A DNA stretch of 64,000 bases from Isoetes taiwanensis (taxonomy: Eukaryota; Streptophyta; Lycopodiopsida; Isoetales; Isoetaceae), in the NCBI GenBank assembly GCA_021234155.1, contig JAJEKV010000027.1, positions 3,656,623 through 3,720,622 on the forward strand. The letters are read 5' to 3'. Below, one piece after another: positions 50,103-61,492 of the stretch (the stretch's first letter is position 1; every line of letters begins with the position of its first letter). Both the position numbers and the translations under genes were made by a program. The notes beneath the pieces are model-generated. The model was not told where the DNA came from. It saw nothing but the letters and a program-made list of their open reading frames with translations, and did not search any database.

Positions 50103-50460
50103 AGCCCGACCAGCGGGGTCTGCCCCTAGGTGCTCTCAAAACCTTTAACAAATTACTCTGTTGAAAAATTCTGTGAAGAGCCACCCGACCCTATAGAAGA
50201 GAAGTCGTTACAACCCTCACTGAACTGGAGCGAGAAGAAATCAACAAATGTTAAGAGCGAGCCAACACCCGGTGACTAATTTCGTGAGAGAGGGAGGGAG
50301 GGAAACTCTAGAACCAACATAATTATTTCACGAGAGGAAACGCCGATGAGGAATGCTATGAGAGCAATATGGATATATAATCGCCGCTAGAAGGCTCGGG
50401 GCTATAGATAAATCGGTGCTCAAAATGGGCGTGGCCTTAAGCAGGCGTCCCGAGGAATGA

Positions 50461-50487
50461 TGGTTCTCTTCTATATAAAGAGAACCA
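50461..50487. promoter_or_regulatory. Perfect 10-bp hairpin with TATA-like loop
   Basis: The arms TGGTTCTCTT (50461-50470) and AAGAGAACCA (50478-50487) are perfect complements and enclose the 7-nt loop CTATATA. Downstream to about 50600 the sequence ('gcttgcaatattaatat', 'ctttctcattgttttccat') resembles the transcribed start of a Copia-type LTR, so this may be the promoter of a solo or broken LTR (inference). 50488-51490 holds no supportable gene. Confidence 0.55.
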
Positions 50488-51489
50488 TAGCATTTATATT
50501 AGCAACTATTTGAGCATTTGATCTTGTTTGTATTGCTTGTAGAGCTTGCAATATTAATATAGGTCTTTCTCATTGTTTTCCATAATTAATAATTCTTCAT
50601 TCTCCCTTGAATCTTCGTTGTTTTAGTTGCTAAAGATGAGATCCCTTATACCCACTGCTTTGTTTTTGAATAAGGATTGTTAAGTTCCTTACATTCACTA
50701 ACGCTTTCCTAATGAGCTTTTCTAGATTCTTGCATGATATTACTGCAATGTCTTGTATCAGATCATATTCTTGATCTTGCATGAGAGCCTTACCCTTAAG
50801 GCATTCTTTTGTTATGCCAATGTTGGCTTTATCCAGCGATCAAGAGTTGACTGTCTAATTTTATTTTACGCAATCAAGTCTTCCTTATTGTTGAATTAAT
50901 TCACTTCAATAAATGTAACATTCCTTTGGATGCTTGAAAAGTCCCTTATTAAGGAATCTTGATTTGTGAAGAGCTAGATTGTAGATATGAGTCGAAGATC
51001 TCTTGAGATGTAACTTGTTATCACCTCTTTACGCTAAATTACGCTGCTTTTCCTGAATTCTCTTTTTTAAAATTCTTTTCTTCGCCATTAACTCTAGCAT
51101 AAGGAATCCATTGTTGAGTTTATTTGAATTCTAGAACTATAAGTCGCCTTTTGTGTATCTCACAAAGTAGATCCACAAATTGCTCCACCCTGATTCAGGA
51201 TATGTTTTGTACAGCTTGATAATATACATATTAGTCGAATTTTGTGGAATTTGAGCACAAACCACCAGTGAAAGCAGCAAGGAGTGAGTGAGCCGGAGGC
51301 AGACACGTGACATACTAGCCATTGAGGTTGATGAAATGGGGTGGGGAGAAGCTGAATTCTGCTATAACAAAAATTGGAATGACTATGAGATGGGGTTGCT
51401 ATATCTTGGAGAATATAAAGTGGTGCCAATCACAGGCGGGGTGACAAGAGTGATATATCCCCAATCTTGTATGCAAAGCTTTTAGGAGG

Positions 51490-53001
51490 CATTAGAGGAA
51501 AGTGAGCACATGGGGCGAGATGGGCATGGGAGATAGCTCTTGGTCAAGCATGCTTCAAAAAGAAATAAGTACTCACCCGGACCATATTCTCACCTTACGG
51601 ATGCTGATGGAAAATACTAAGGGGCCACGTAAATTCTTATATCTTGCATTCGTAGACTTTGCAAAAGCTTTTATTCTAATGGGTGAAGGCGCTTAGTGAC
51701 ATGCTAGAAAAGCTAGGTGTCCCTATAAACATCAGAGGAGTAGTAGCACGTTTATATGAGAAAGTGATTGCTAAGTTTGCATTTGACATGGATCATGAGA
51801 TATTTAGCAATATTGGAGTAAAACAAGTTGTCCCTTGTCTAACCCTCTTTGTGGCATTCATTGGCGAGCTAAGAGGGTGGCTCCCATAGATCTGGTTATC
51901 TTTGAATACGATTGAGGCGGGGTATTTAGTGATTAAATCTTTATACTAATGATTTAGTTTTGATTGCAAGTATAAGAGAAAGGTTACAAAATCATTTGAA
52001 CATATTACTCTTTTTGTGATGCAAAAGGGATGAAGGTGAATTTAGCGAAATCTAAGGTGATGGTATATTACAGGGGCCCATTCAAAGGCAGTTCTTCTTT
52101 AGGGTGGCTTGAAAATCTAGGGTTTGATTCCCCAATTCATCTTATCGTGGAAGGATGATATATGTAAAGCGAAATAGCGGGTGGGAAGCATGCTCTATAT
52201 GGGATGTTGTCCAAATGCCACAAGGCTTCTTTGTAACAATGGGGTTTGAAAAAGATATTATTTAAAACTTTTGTCTTGATTCAAATTGTTGTTATATGGG
52301 AGACACACGCATCCATATCCGCAAGCTTTGGACCGAGCAAGCATTCTTAAATTGTTTTGCAATATGAACTATGTGTAAGGAAACAGACTCTTTATGCCAT
52401 TATGCTGTTGGTCTACTCCTCTAAGTAAAGCTTTGATCCAAACACTTGCATTCAGACAAAGGGTTTTGGAGATGGAAGATTCCTGTCTTCCAAAGATTGC
52501 AACTAATGCATCTAGATTGAAAGGTTGGCACCATATTGATGCTTGTTGAAATGGGCGGGAGCTTTGGGGATAGGAGGCATGACATCTTGCTTGGCCAGTG
52601 GGTGCATGGGATTTGGTGCAAGCAGTGCCGAGAAGGCATGGGTTGTGCAAGGGACTAGGCATGCATTCTACAAGGTTGAAGTAAATATGATGATAATTTA
52701 TGGTGATCAAGATTACCTCAAATTGAACATTCCTTTGTCATTCAGAAGATCTATTGCAAGATACAGACTAGTTCACATTCTCTTACAATTGAAACAGGGC
52801 GATGGGAAAAGCTTCCTCGAAATGATCGAATATGCTGCTTGTGCACATCCAATCAAGTATTTGAAAGATGACAAAGACAATGAGTTGCACTATTGTTTCA
52901 TTAGATGGCTTAGACAATTGAATTCCCTTCGTTATCTTGACAATACTTTCGCAGCTTATACATCTGACAAAAACAAAGGACATCTACATAAAGGTAAATA
53001 A
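51490..53001 (+). mobile_element. LINE with RT and C-terminal zinc-finger-like domain (degenerate)
   Basis: Plus-strand frames give, in order: D-H-I-L-T-L-R-M-L-M-E (51572-51610); F-V-D-F-A-K-A-F (51650-51672); D-M-L-E-K-L-G-V-P and L-Y-E-K-V (51690-51770); N-I-G-V-K-Q-V-V-P-C-L-T, the decayed G-x-x-Q-G-C-P-L-S motif (about 51810-51845); K-V-N-L-A-K-S-K-V-M-V-Y-Y (about 52030-52070); and K-K-I-L-F-K-T-F-V-L (52250-52280). Near 52775-52860 I-E-T-G-R-W-E-K-L-P and C-C-L-C occur in one frame and N-E-L-H-Y-C-F in another, the C-terminal cysteine/histidine region. The Y-A-D-D box is lost. The longest frame, 52543-53001 (152 aa), is the tail of this element, not a host gene. Confidence 0.85.
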
Positions 53002-54000
53002 GATTGGTTTGTTTTATGTGATTTTAATGTCCAAGAAATGATTATCATCTAATTTTAAGAGTTTTTTTTTATTGTTGCTTGGTTCCAATATCACGGACAA
53101 CATTGTAGTATTTTGTTATCCACAAGACCCATTCCATAGCCACAATTTGCAAATGGTTGGTTTTGCCATTCCATAAGCATTTGCAAATTATTAGTTTCTG
53201 GTCATTTACATTTTGACACCAAAATGGGTATTAAATCACAATCTCCTTTAATTTTGAATGTTCGTTGTCTATCAAGATGAATAATACACTTGGACGAGGC
53301 AGAATTCATAGAATTCAGTCATGTAGATGTGCAGGAGCTTGACTAGTTACAACCATTGTAAAAAGAAATAAATACATGATCGAGGATCCACGGACTCTAC
53401 AAGGACCAGGTTCAAAATGCCTTAATTTTTTATAATATACATAAATGAATTAGTTCTACTTTCTTCATTTGACATACTAGCACCATTACAATAAACAATC
53501 CTTATGTCGCATCATCAAACTTGATCCTATCATAAGATCTCAAAATTGGGCAAGGTAGTATTGTAAGTTGCATGCATTAGATAAAAACAAGCATGGCACA
53601 ATGAAGGTCTCCTATGTGGCTTATTTTAAGGACGATATTCTCTTGCACCCTCTTATTCCAATCCAAGGTAACTCAAGCCAATCCATTCAGCTATGACATA
53701 CATTCCTAGAGACTATAGCCAAATCTAACCATTAGGTATACGAACTGTTATTTGCAAGTTGTAAGTTGGAGTGGTATTATAAATCTCAATCACAATATAA
53801 AATATATTGTTGTGTATTAGTGCCTATGTTTCTCTGTACTTCTTTATGTCCTAATTAATCTTATCACAACCTTCAACATTTTCCCTCCCCTTTTTCAAAT
53901 CTATGTCTAGCATTTTAAGGCTTACCAAATTAAACATGTCATTGTAAGAAATCTCGAACTGATGCACTTAGTACTAATGCATGGCAACGCCGAGTTCCAT
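53002..54000. other. No supportable gene
   Basis: AT-rich sequence following the LINE; a T-run lies at 53065-53073. No motif was recognised. Confidence 0.4.
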
Positions 54001-54004
54001 TACT

Positions 54005-54420
54005 AGTTTAGAATATTCTAGAAAAATCAAGAACTTTATAGAACTATCTAGAGCTTTCAAAACACCTATTTTTTAGATTGAGATGCTCGACCATAAGCAT
54101 CTAGAACATTTAAGATATTAAGAACTTTCATAACATTCAGGAACAATCTAGAACACGTTGCAAGTTATTTAATATGACTTGTGACACAAGACGCAAGTTT
54201 GGATCGATGTCAAGATTCCACTAGATTCTCAAAGATCTTATGGAAGATACATCCCTTAGATTTATAATTCCACTCGAGACTCCCTTAGATTTTATAAGTT
54301 TCATACATTCTATGGAGATTCCCTAGATTCTCTAAGATTTTATAGAAGGTCCTTTTGATTCCCTTAGATTTCCTTAAGATTTATGAGATTCCCTTACATT
54401 CCTTTATCTTCCTATATATA
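54005..54420. repeat. 10-bp-phased TTCTAGAA / CCTTAGATT minisatellite, left block
   Basis: Variants of a 10-bp unit built on GAA and TTC triplets (for example GAA 54011-54013, TTC 54016-54018, GAA 54021-54023, GAA 54031-54033, GAA 54041-54043) pass into 'cccttagatt' variants after 54240. This is the same repeat family as 56685-57560. Confidence 0.8.
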
Positions 54421-56684
54421 TATGATTACTAGCAAAATAAAAAGATTTTTCATGCAAAAAATTCCAAAAAAAAAGTTTTTCAGGAGCTAAGAAATTACAT
54501 TTTGGAATTAGAAGATATTTCCGGCATTTGTCACGTTTGCAAAGAGAATTTGGCAGTTTGGCCCTTGTGCATCTCAGCCAGATTTATTTCTGGCATTCGC
54601 AGGGCTGATTCACATTTTTTTGGTTGTTTCTACATTTTAAGCACAGTCTGAGCAAACGCCCCAATCTCGATGCAGTGGCTACTGGCGCTTATGTTTGTTG
54701 GAAACCCGAGCGTGATGGAGTCCCAAGCTTTTCTATTTCTATTTTTCTAACCTGCTTGCTCTATGATTTTCTTTCCTTCAGCTCTTCAAAATATTATTGA
54801 TTTGCTTCCGACAGTCTGCCTACAGATTGAAGCCAATCTTTTCATCTCTACCCATAGCATAAAATCCTCTGTTTTTCTTATCTTAGGGCTTTCCAGGTAG
54901 TATAGGCAGATAAGAACACTTAGCTTATGATCAGGGCTTTGGAATTGGAACATTGCTTCTCAGTCAAACTTTAGCATAAGTCTTCAAAGAGCTGAGTTTA
55001 CTGGAATCAGAATGGGGCAGGTGTGCCTTGATCAATCTTCTGCACCAGCAACGCTAGCTAAGGGTATCCCCATTTTGTAGTTGTATTCCTTGGCCACAGC
55101 TTAATCAGACGTCTAGATTCCACTGCCTAAATTGAGTGGAAATTCTCCGTGGAAATTCTCAAATTTGTGTATCTGTCAAATTTTTGTATCCATTGCAAGA
55201 CTGCCAAGTTGCCCAGCCCATCATGACGACTCTGATTTCGGCGACAATCATCCGTAATTCCACAATGGGGTTTACCGAGTCTATTCAATTGCAGGGCCCT
55301 TGCAAAATCTGAGGCGAATGCAGAACTCAGCAGTCGGCAGTAATAGATAATTTTGATTTCAAGCTCTAATATACAATTTACCAAATGATAGTCTTGCTAC
55401 GATTTGCTGTGGTGAGATATCAGTTCTTTCAATATTATTATTCTGGAAAACATAAACACAGATGTATAAGCTGCTGATACACTGATCTTTCTTCACCACT
55501 ACCGCTTTTCTTAATAGATTTGCGATAAAATAAGCAAAAACAATCGTCTCTGTTAGCATACAAACAGGGCAACGAGATGCTCCTTAGCCAAACGTCGGCC
55601 CGGCAGAAGAAGCTTCCTGCCCATTTTTGAGGAATCTGACTGGGCACCTGGCTGTGTAAAATAGTGGGCTTTGCAACAAGCTATTCGTGGCTAAATTTTT
55701 GTGAAACTAAATCCTTAAAAATGCTTGAGCACGCAAGAATGCGTTGCCAGACAGTGCTCGATAAAGTCAATCAGCGCTCATCCTTTTAATTTTGTTGGGT
55801 GACATTTTTGTTCGATCAATTTGCTGACTTCAACTTCATGCATCCCAATTATTTGCACTCGTCCTGCTTTGTCACAAAATCTCGCAAAAGTATAGACTTT
55901 ACTGCGATTGGTTCAGGCCCAAGCAAGGGCTCAGGAGATACTATTTTTAAAGGGACAACTTTTGAAAGCTAAGATTTGCTGTGTTTCATTTAAGAGGCTT
56001 TAACTGAGAATCGAAAAGGTACAAAAGTTGCATCAATAGAGTGTTTATTTCAGGACAAAATAATACGCCTGATATAAAAGACATGGTTTTGCGGTTTGCC
56101 TCTAGATATATTGGATTTTGCGGTTGCAGTTTTGCCTTATGCCACCAACAAATCTTGATTTACAAATAAATTTGGGCACCGAAACGCTCGATTAGTTAAA
56201 TAAATCCTAAAATATTTACATTTGGAACTTTGATTGTTTTCACGGCATGAGCATCATTTGCGATTCTTTATGTCTTGATGGGAATTTATAAAATCGTACT
56301 TTCGAGCTTGCACAATTAGCATACTGTGAAATGTCTTATGGTCACTCTGTCCAAGCGCCTCATCAACAAAATACGTCGTCCTCTTCATATCCGCGATTAA
56401 AAGAATATTCTGCCCATGGATTGGCATCCTAACTATAAAAGAGCATATACGCTTGCTGGGCATTATCGGTACAGGCACATTGACTGAGAGAGACAATGAG
56501 TTCACTAGTTTGTATTTGTATTTCGTTTTATACAACAGGGCTGAAATGCTTTTTCAGGGCCAACAAACAACTATTAGAATGAGTTCTAGATCAAAGTGAC
56601 TGGAAGTCGCATTTGAGTTCTTTGCCATGGGGCCATCATAAAATTCTTGATGGACATGGCTCCACTTGGTCTGCCTCATAGGTG
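54421..56684. other. 2.2-kb segment between two blocks of the same minisatellite
   Basis: The composition differs sharply from the flanking array and no 10-bp units occur inside. Open frames are short (the longest, minus 56254-56535, has no recognised motif). It may be an insertion that split one array, but no terminal repeats or target-site duplication are visible to me. Confidence 0.4.
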
Positions 56685-57560
56685 TCTAGATTCTCTAAGA
56701 TTCCATCAAAATTCTCCCAGTTTTCAAAATTTATGGAATTCTGGGTGCAGATTCCCCAAATTCCTTTCGTTTTATAAGATCACTTATATTCTATAAGAGA
56801 TTCCTTAGATTCTCTTTTGATTTTGTACAGGATTCTACCAAAGTTACTACAAATTTCTATGAGTTTTGTAAAGTTATAGATTTCTTTAGATTCCCTTAGA
56901 TTTCCTTAGATCTTATGAGATTGCCCTAGGTTCCCTTACATTATATGAGATTCAAATAGATTCTATGAAGATTCACCTGGATACTCTAAGACTTCATCAA
57001 GATTCTCTTAGATTCCCGTAGATTTTATGAAGATTCCCTTAGATCCCCCTAGATTTTAGGAGATTCTCTTAGACTTATGAATATTTTCTTAGATTCTCTT
57101 ATATTTTATGAGATTTTCTTAGATTCTCCTCGATTCTTTTACATTCTAGAACTTTCTAGAATATTCTAGGACTCTTACAAATATTCTAAAACTTTTAGAA
57201 CATCCTAGAACTAGTATTTCCTTAGATTCCCTTACATTCTGGTAAATTCCCTTACATTCTATAACATTCTAGAACTTCCTAGAACAATTTGGAACTTTTT
57301 GGAAGGATCCTTTTAGATTCCCTTTCATTCTAGAATATTGTAGAACTTTCTACTACATTCGGAAACTTTCTAGAAGGATTCCCTTAGATTCCCTCTAGAT
57401 TCTCTTATATTCTAAAACCTTTAAGAGTTCTCTAGGATTTTCTGGAACTTTCTAGACCATTCTCGAACTATCTGGAAGATTCTAGAATTTTCTAGGACTT
57501 TCTAAAGTTTTCCAGAACATTCTAGAACATTTGAGAACTATCTAGAACATTATATTCTAT
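56685..57560. repeat. 10-bp-phased TTCTAGAA / CCTTAGATT minisatellite, right block
   Basis: About 875 bp of variants of 'cccttagatt', 'tatgagattc', 'acattctagaac' and 'tttctagaac'. At 57144-57166 five alternating TTC/GAA triplets are spaced by exactly 2 nt. At 57510-57537 five perfect triplets and one more after a mismatched one keep the same phase. This is the heat-shock-element consensus, although the array may have arisen by simple expansion. XbaI-like TCTAGA hexamers are frequent. Confidence 0.9.
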
Positions 57561-57610
57561 TTCATTACACTTAAGAATATTTAAAATATCAATTATTTCA
57601 ATGAATTAAT

Positions 57611-57671
57611 GCTTGGTCTAGTGTTTAAAATGGGGGGCTTGGGGGGTAATGACCAGGGTTCAAATTCCCTA
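57611..57671 (+). repeat. tRNA-like unit with A-box and B-box (SINE-like)
   Basis: A-box-like TGGTCTAGTGT at 57614-57624 and B-box-like GGTTCAAATTC at 57657-57667 are 43 nt apart, close to the spacing in tRNA genes. The B-box sits in a stem (aggg-ttcaaat-tccct). The acceptor stem does not pair, so it is not a functional tRNA gene; a SINE head or a decayed tRNA is more likely. Confidence 0.5.
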
Positions 57672-57708
57672 AACAACATAAAAATTCGAAAAGCCTCCAA
57701 TTAAGAGT

Positions 57709-58600
57709 CGAGCATTCATGGGAGCCGAGAACTTGGACTTGATCAAGGCCTAGATTGGTGAATATAGAAAAACATTGTAAAGCAACATGTTTTCGAGGGA
57801 TCTTAGATAGATGATCATATCAAGAAATAACTGACCTAAGGCCGAGCATTCAAATTTGTTTCTAGGAATTTGACTTGATTACAGCTCTAGATCAAGGTGA
57901 ATATATAGAAAATATTTAAAGCAAACTGGAGATTATGAGCCGTAGGTTCTCGACCCGATCAAGGTGAAGATTGAAAACACGGAAAATATCTAGCTAAACA
58001 TAAGCCGTGAGGATCTAGATCGACGCATCATATTTGGAACAACTCTAGCCGTAGGATCTAAAAGCAACATGTTTATATCTTAGATAGACGCAGCATTCTG
58101 GCCATGAGCTGTAGGTTCTTGACCTCGATCAAGGGTGAAGATTGGCGCTTACGTGGAAAATATCTAGCAACATAAGTCAGAGGATCTAGATCGACGATCA
58201 TATTCTTGAGAACAACTTGTAATGAGGATCTAAAAGCAATATGTCGAGATCTTAGATAGATGATCATTATCAAGAACAATCTGGACCTAAGGGCCGAGCA
58301 TTCAATGTGAGCCGTAGAATCTTGGACTTGATTAAGGGTCGAGATTGCGTAACATAGAAAATATTTAAAGCAACATAAGCCGTAGGATCTTAGATCAATG
58401 ATCATGATCAAGAACAATCTGGACCGTAGGATCTATTACATATAAGGGTCGAGCATTCAATATGAGCCGTAGGTTCTTGGACTTGATCAAGGGTGAAGAT
58501 TGCGCCACGTGGAAAATATCTAAAGCAACATAAGCCGTAGGATCTTAGATCATATTTGAGAACAACCTAGGCCGTAGGATCTATTACATATAATTCCCAT
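57709..58600. repeat. Tandem repeat with 'gccgtaggatct' and 'tcgagcattca' motifs
   Basis: Units begin with 'cgagcattca'-type words at 57709, 57843, 58089 (variant), 58295 and 58450, and contain in order 'gccgtaggttcttggac', 'ttgatcaagg', 'gaagattg', 'gaaaatat.taaagcaacat' and 'gccgtaggatct..agat'. Spacing is irregular (134, 246, 206, 155 bp), so units are partly deleted. One unit carries 'cgccacgtgg' with a CACGTG G-box at 58506-58511. No coding frame spans it. Confidence 0.85.
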
Positions 58601-59085
58601 GCCAGTCCTCATAAGAACATATATATATGTTAGATATAATATCATTCCAGATATTCCACCTAATTTACACCCTAGATTTTTGTAGATCACGTTAGTGAAG
58701 GTTCAGATAATCAACACGTGTCAATGCTTTTTTTCCCGCCACGTGTTTACAGGTTAAGCCACAAGTAATATAAATAATATCATTCATTATTCTTGGATAT
58801 AATCTTACTCCATACTAGATAAGTAAAAGGAGATACGGCTCTGCTTAAGGGTCTAACCACATGGACTTGTAATGGAGTCAAATCAGATGCGACTACTGGA
58901 ATCTCAGGAGAGTTTGAAGATGTATCATGGGCCTGTGGCAAGCCAGTATTATCTTCAGCCAAATCAGCCCGGTGAAGTCGAGCAAAGCAACCATATGCAA
59001 CAGGAGGACCATCATGATTTGCACTTACCCAAATGTTTAAATAAGGCAAATGTCAATTTACATGTGCACACATTTCAATTTACAT
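58601..59085. other. AT-rich segment with two further CACGTG cores
   Basis: CACGTG occurs at about 58715-58720 (aacacgtgtc) and 58740-58745 (gccacgtgtt). The plus frame 58872-59114 (80 aa, Gln/His-rich) has no recognised domain and runs into the duplicated segment that follows. Confidence 0.4.
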
Positions 59086-59325
59086 GTCACAACTTATTGG
59101 CACGAATTCCATAGAAGTAACCACATTACAATTGCAAGGCCTAGTTTTCTCAAAACATCTACATCACTAGATATTCCATAATGTTGTAGCAAAGAATCCA
59201 AAATAGTCACAACTTATTGGCACGAATCCCATAGATGTAACGACATCGCAATTGCAAGGTCTAGTTTTCTCAAGGTGTCTACCTCACTAGATATTCCATA
59301 ATATTGTACTAAAGAAACCGAAACA
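59086..59325. repeat. 120-bp tandem duplication (two copies)
   Basis: Copy 1 at 59086-59205 and copy 2 at 59206-59325 begin with the same 'gtcacaacttattggcacgaat' stretch and agree along the unit apart from a few substitutions (about 90 percent by eye). The period is exactly 120 bp. The high similarity points to a recent event. Confidence 0.9.
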
Positions 59326-59715
59326 TGTGCCGAATGCATCTAAATAATAAGAAATAAATTAAAATGTGAACAGAAAAGGCAAAAGACTTTAAGGAAAAGA
59401 AAATATATAATGTTGCCACATGGGCCTAAACTATTAAACACTAAAATTAATATGGGCATATGCGCACCCTAGATATATGCATTAGTATATTCACTTGAAT
59501 ACACCATAAAATCATAGCAAAACCATATTGACAAGCATACTTAAATACAACAAGAACCCATGTTATTATACTAGATATTCTAATGGAATTCTCAATACGA
59601 ATATCAGCATGTGGTTGGGGGCTTGTACCCATGTTGACTAGATCCCATCTCTTCATTAGGCACCCAACAAAGAAAGTTAATATTTTTGTGTTATCATTCT
59701 GATCATCAGAGGTAA

Positions 59716-60956
59716 TTAGCCCCGCCAATTTGACTCAAGGATCAGTGTTATCCAAAGGTGTTTCCCACAGACGGCACATCCGCCTATATTGAAGTCTCCC
59801 AACGCCTCATCCTGTGTTTGTTTACCATCAAGTCCCATGGCATTGCCACTTTTGTACATCCTTCTTTTGTTATGTAGGGCCATCAAGGACATGGCTAGGC
59901 AAAACCGAACCTCCAGGCTTGGCCTCATTTTCCGTGAGTGAAAGGCCGTATACCGCGGGTACTAAAACCAACCTTGATGTTGCTTTTGGGTACTAACCTA
60001 TCTCACGGATAGGATATCACCTCACAATCCTCCTCTGTGTTCGGCCTCTACTTTCCGACTACGTAAGCAGCCTCTTGTGCCCCTTTGAAGGCTACCTTCC
60101 TTGAAGGTGCAAAATAAGCAACATCTGTGTCATTTATGGATGTGTGCAGCAACATGCAAATGAATTTACTCTTAGCTGCCGGATGATATCACCAAGATGA
60201 CCACTATGACCATCTAAATGATTAAGGGTTCGAGACATGCCACTAGAGACTTCGTCGAAAACCATGATTTAAAAGAGTTCGGGGCTTGGTTACCTGGATG
60301 TTAGAGATTGAGTTGCCCAATTGCCCCGGTTATTTACATCTTGCTTTGTTATCTTGCCTCATTCTAGTGCCTTTGAGATGTACATATTAGGGATTTTAAA
60401 GCCTAAACATTCACACATTAAGATGATAACCTACCTCCTGTTCATCATAACCCCATTCACCTGCTTTTTCCCCTTTTCTCCTTATGATCTTCATGCCCTT
60501 GAATTTATGTTTCAACTGCGATTCCATCCTAGATGGAGGGGTGGAGGAGATGGAGGTGGGGTGGTCCAAATTCTCTTGGGTCATGGCTCGAGCATGTGCA
60601 GTACCCAATGTCTCGACATTTCTAAGGGCAACCTGTGGTTGTCTTTGTTTGAAAAGTTATGATTTGCTCCTTGAGGGACCCTTGATTCCGAATTCCCATC
60701 TTCCCTTGCCATTTCTCCTCTCGCCTTCCTTAGAAGGACTCAAGGTCACTCCCATTCCCTGCTTTGCCCTAACAATATGACGTAAAAATATACTTCCTTC
60801 CTCTTCCTCTTCCTTCCTACCAAGTGCCCAACTAACAAGTTCTTTTTTCTTAGAGGCTGCATAACGGGGGATGTTTAATTGGTTGCGGTACGATGTTACC
60901 ATATATAGCTGTGGGGTCTCTGGGACCCTATGTTGGGCATCGAGGTCCGCCTTCAC
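59716..60956 (-). pseudogene. Possible broken coding region, no family recognised
   Basis: On the minus strand a series of charged, low-stop frames runs from 60956 down to 59716: 60956-60657 (99 aa, acidic E-E-E-E-E and basic segments), 60608-60411, about 60120-60040 (A-P-S-R-K-V-A-F-K-G-A-Q-E-A), and 59928-59716 (70 aa, with C-A-V-C-G-K-H-L-W). Amino-acid use looks protein-like rather than random, but I recognise no family and see no consistent splice sites. It could be a transposable-element fragment. 59326-59715 and 60957-61492 show nothing else that I can support. Confidence 0.25.
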
Positions 60957-61492
60957 CCTATGTTACATCGAGAAATGGATGCAAGCAGAGAGTTCAAGGC
61001 TTGCCAAACCTTCTAGGGCTCCTTCCCGGCCATTCCACACCCCGACATTACCTTCTACATGAGGTAAATATCAATTTCGAATATTCTAGGATATTCACCC
61101 CAGCATCACAAATCGGAGCTGAGGGGCAGACCAAAAATTGCGGTCCCAATCCCAGGCTACAATTTCTGACTTAAACAAATGGATTAAGTAACGAACAATT
61201 GGTGTTCGACTAAGCGTTTAAGTTACCTTAGGAATGAGGGCGGACGTGGCCACCACTAAGCTTATAGTGGTCCGTCTCAGTTGCTATACTCTGTAAGAAT
61301 AGCGCATGCAAATAAGCTGATTTGGTTGATGTATACGTTCGGTACGTATTGCTTAACTTCATATTGTAGAGACATTGCAGTTTCTCCTTATTGTAATTTC
61401 CTTGAGATGACGAGGTTATTGAACCTTTACTAATTTGGGACAAATTCCTACATACAGTTAAATACATCGACAACCAGATTACATAGGCAGAC

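Noticed and set aside
52543-53001. 152-aa open frame as a possible host gene
   Set aside because: It matches the C-terminal region of the degenerate LINE; typical LINE motifs appear partly in this frame and partly in the next one.
53990-58600. CRISPR array
   Set aside because: Units vary in sequence and length, have no unique spacers of constant size, and the context is plant nuclear DNA.
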